A stretch of DNA of 29,946 bases from Rhizophagus sp. LPA8_4_AMF. Lineage: Eukaryota > Glomeromycota > Glomeromycetes > Glomerales > Glomeraceae. Below are positions 28,854 to 29,946 of this stretch, piece after piece; position 1 is the stretch's first letter, and the number at the start of each line of letters is the position of its first letter. A program made the position numbers and the translations under genes. The notes beneath the pieces were generated by a model, which saw nothing but the letters and a program-made list of their open reading frames with translations, did no database searches and was not told the DNA's origin. The stretch spans positions 1 through 29,946 of the forward strand of contig JADRCO010000602.1 of assembly GCA_021464525.1 (NCBI GenBank). The letters run 5' to 3'.

Positions 28854-29946
28854 TTATAATTATTACATTATTTTATTATTATTACTATTTTTTATATAAA
28901 TCCTAACTCTATATTTATTTGAGATATTGATTATAAGAATAAATTATATTTAAATGAACATTCATCATCTATTTTATAAGTACAATTGTTCAAGAATATG
29001 GGATATAGCCATATGGTGACATAGGTAATGACAAGCAAATAATTTTTTTCAACCATTATCACGATATATACAGTAATTGGTGATAGGTAAGATATTAGAT
29101 AACTACTAAAAAATTCTGTCCTCCGAACATTTTTTTGAATGATGTGAGCGGGTGTCAATTTGTCATGTATAGAAACATCCCTCTCCTAACCCTTATTCCA
29201 CGCAATTCATATCTTTGGTAATTCGAAATAAATTTCTTGTTAATATATAACTATAAAATATTAATTCGTAACCACGTAAATTTTTATGTTATATACTTTC
29301 TCTTACCAATCATATTTTCTTTCATTTTTTTTTTTGATCTATTTATCAACGGAATACTCCTTTTTTAAAAAATAATTTTATTACACATTCATTAAAGAAA
29401 CTATTATCTCTTATATTACTAGTATAGATTATTCTAACCAGCAGCGGGCATAATGGCGAAATAATGCTCGTATTAAAACGTTTAATATATCGGCATGGCT
29501 TTAATCTAATCACCCCATGTATAGATTACCCCTTGAACTTTTTACGCTTTCAGTTGCCGCAAATTTTTATCCGCTTTTTTATTTTGGAGACACTAAATAT
29601 TAAAGAAAAAAAATGTATTTACGTTTTAGGAAAATAAAAAGATTACCTTTCGAACCTCTCGTTATTTTTTTTCCCCTACTAGATTCCTAATTTTTTAGTT
29701 AAATAAATGCGTAGTTAATTTCCTTTTTTCTTGTTAAATAAACATTTTCTCTTTTGTTAAATGATACTTTCGTAATACTTACACAAGAAGGAATGAATAG
29801 AACGTATTTATTTTAACTATGAAAGGAAAAATTAATTACGAACCTATTTAAGGGTAGAGTACACTCGTATAATCATTTTTTATTAATCACAGTGGCTAAT
29901 TATTGTCACATGTAAAATGATCGGCATATACAAAAATTTTATTCAG
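28854..29946. other. AT-rich right end of the window
   Basis: No supported gene. A 75-codon minus frame at 28931-29158 has hydrophobic stretches (ITVYIVIMV, VTIWLYPIFL) but nothing else in its favour. On the minus strand at 29428 the sequence A^TCTATACTAGTAATATAAGA resembles a Helitron 5' terminus (TCTATACTA), but no matching hairpin plus CTRR end was found to its left. Confidence 0.35.

Noticed and set aside
28931-29158. Small hydrophobic protein on minus
   Set aside because: AT-driven hydrophobic composition, no support from context; chance ORF most likely.
29300-29428. Helitron 5' end (A^TCTATACTAGTAAT on minus at 29428)
   Set aside because: The start motif is suggestive but no hairpin plus CTRR terminus was found to the left, so no element is called.

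Overview
This is an AT-rich, gene-poor, repeat-dense eukaryotic window. The best organism guess is an arbuscular mycorrhizal fungus of the Rhizophagus type. That is inference from the base composition, from intron-bearing remnants of an expanded protein-kinase family (CxxC-type N-terminal segment, then a catalytic loop reading IHRDLHRENILV), from aldo/keto reductase relics, and from abundant small DNA transposons. No rRNA, tRNA or CRISPR was seen.

The main content is a multi-copy gene family I do not recognise. Three intact single-exon copies are present: A (1000-2121, +), B (15190-16188, -) and C (23272-23961, -). Two decayed copies are D (19137-19290, +) and E (25662-25701 plus 28119-28271, +). 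The proteins are rich in Q, N, S and D. They carry one or two copies of a domain of about 58 residues (core FEFYLPLPND, then IYHVTYTELNS) separated by tandem units of about 40 residues (VDYQQD..PQQSFDTMDIQ..).

The copies sit in larger duplicated modules. In modules B and C an aldo/keto reductase pseudogene on + (11484-13552; 19925-21076) converges on the family gene on -, and a decayed family copy lies divergently upstream. Module A is the same arrangement inverted; its reductase was split by a further inversion (3606-4066 on -, 4339-5315 on +). The three family ORFs are open while every reductase copy is broken.

The modules carry insertions whose empty sites can be read from the sister module: a 393-bp GC-rich foldback built of about 22-bp units (13030-13422, GATA duplication), a TA-flanked Tc1/mariner-like MITE (13776-13960), and a 243-bp A-tailed retroposon with a 16-bp target duplication (24927-25169). 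An A-rich minisatellite (24071-24740) has been amplified from a motif that is nearly single-copy in module B. Other elements are TIR elements at 6330-6840, 9210-9363, 18284-18426 and 28419-28851, a possible Helitron at 8248-8528, and a broken 2.4-kb insertion at 25702-28118. Outside the modules the one convincing gene is an orphan 208-residue ORF at 7405-8031, and a protein-kinase pseudogene at 10684-11483 is cut off where module B begins. The two window ends (1-690 and 28860-29946) hold nothing I can name with confidence.
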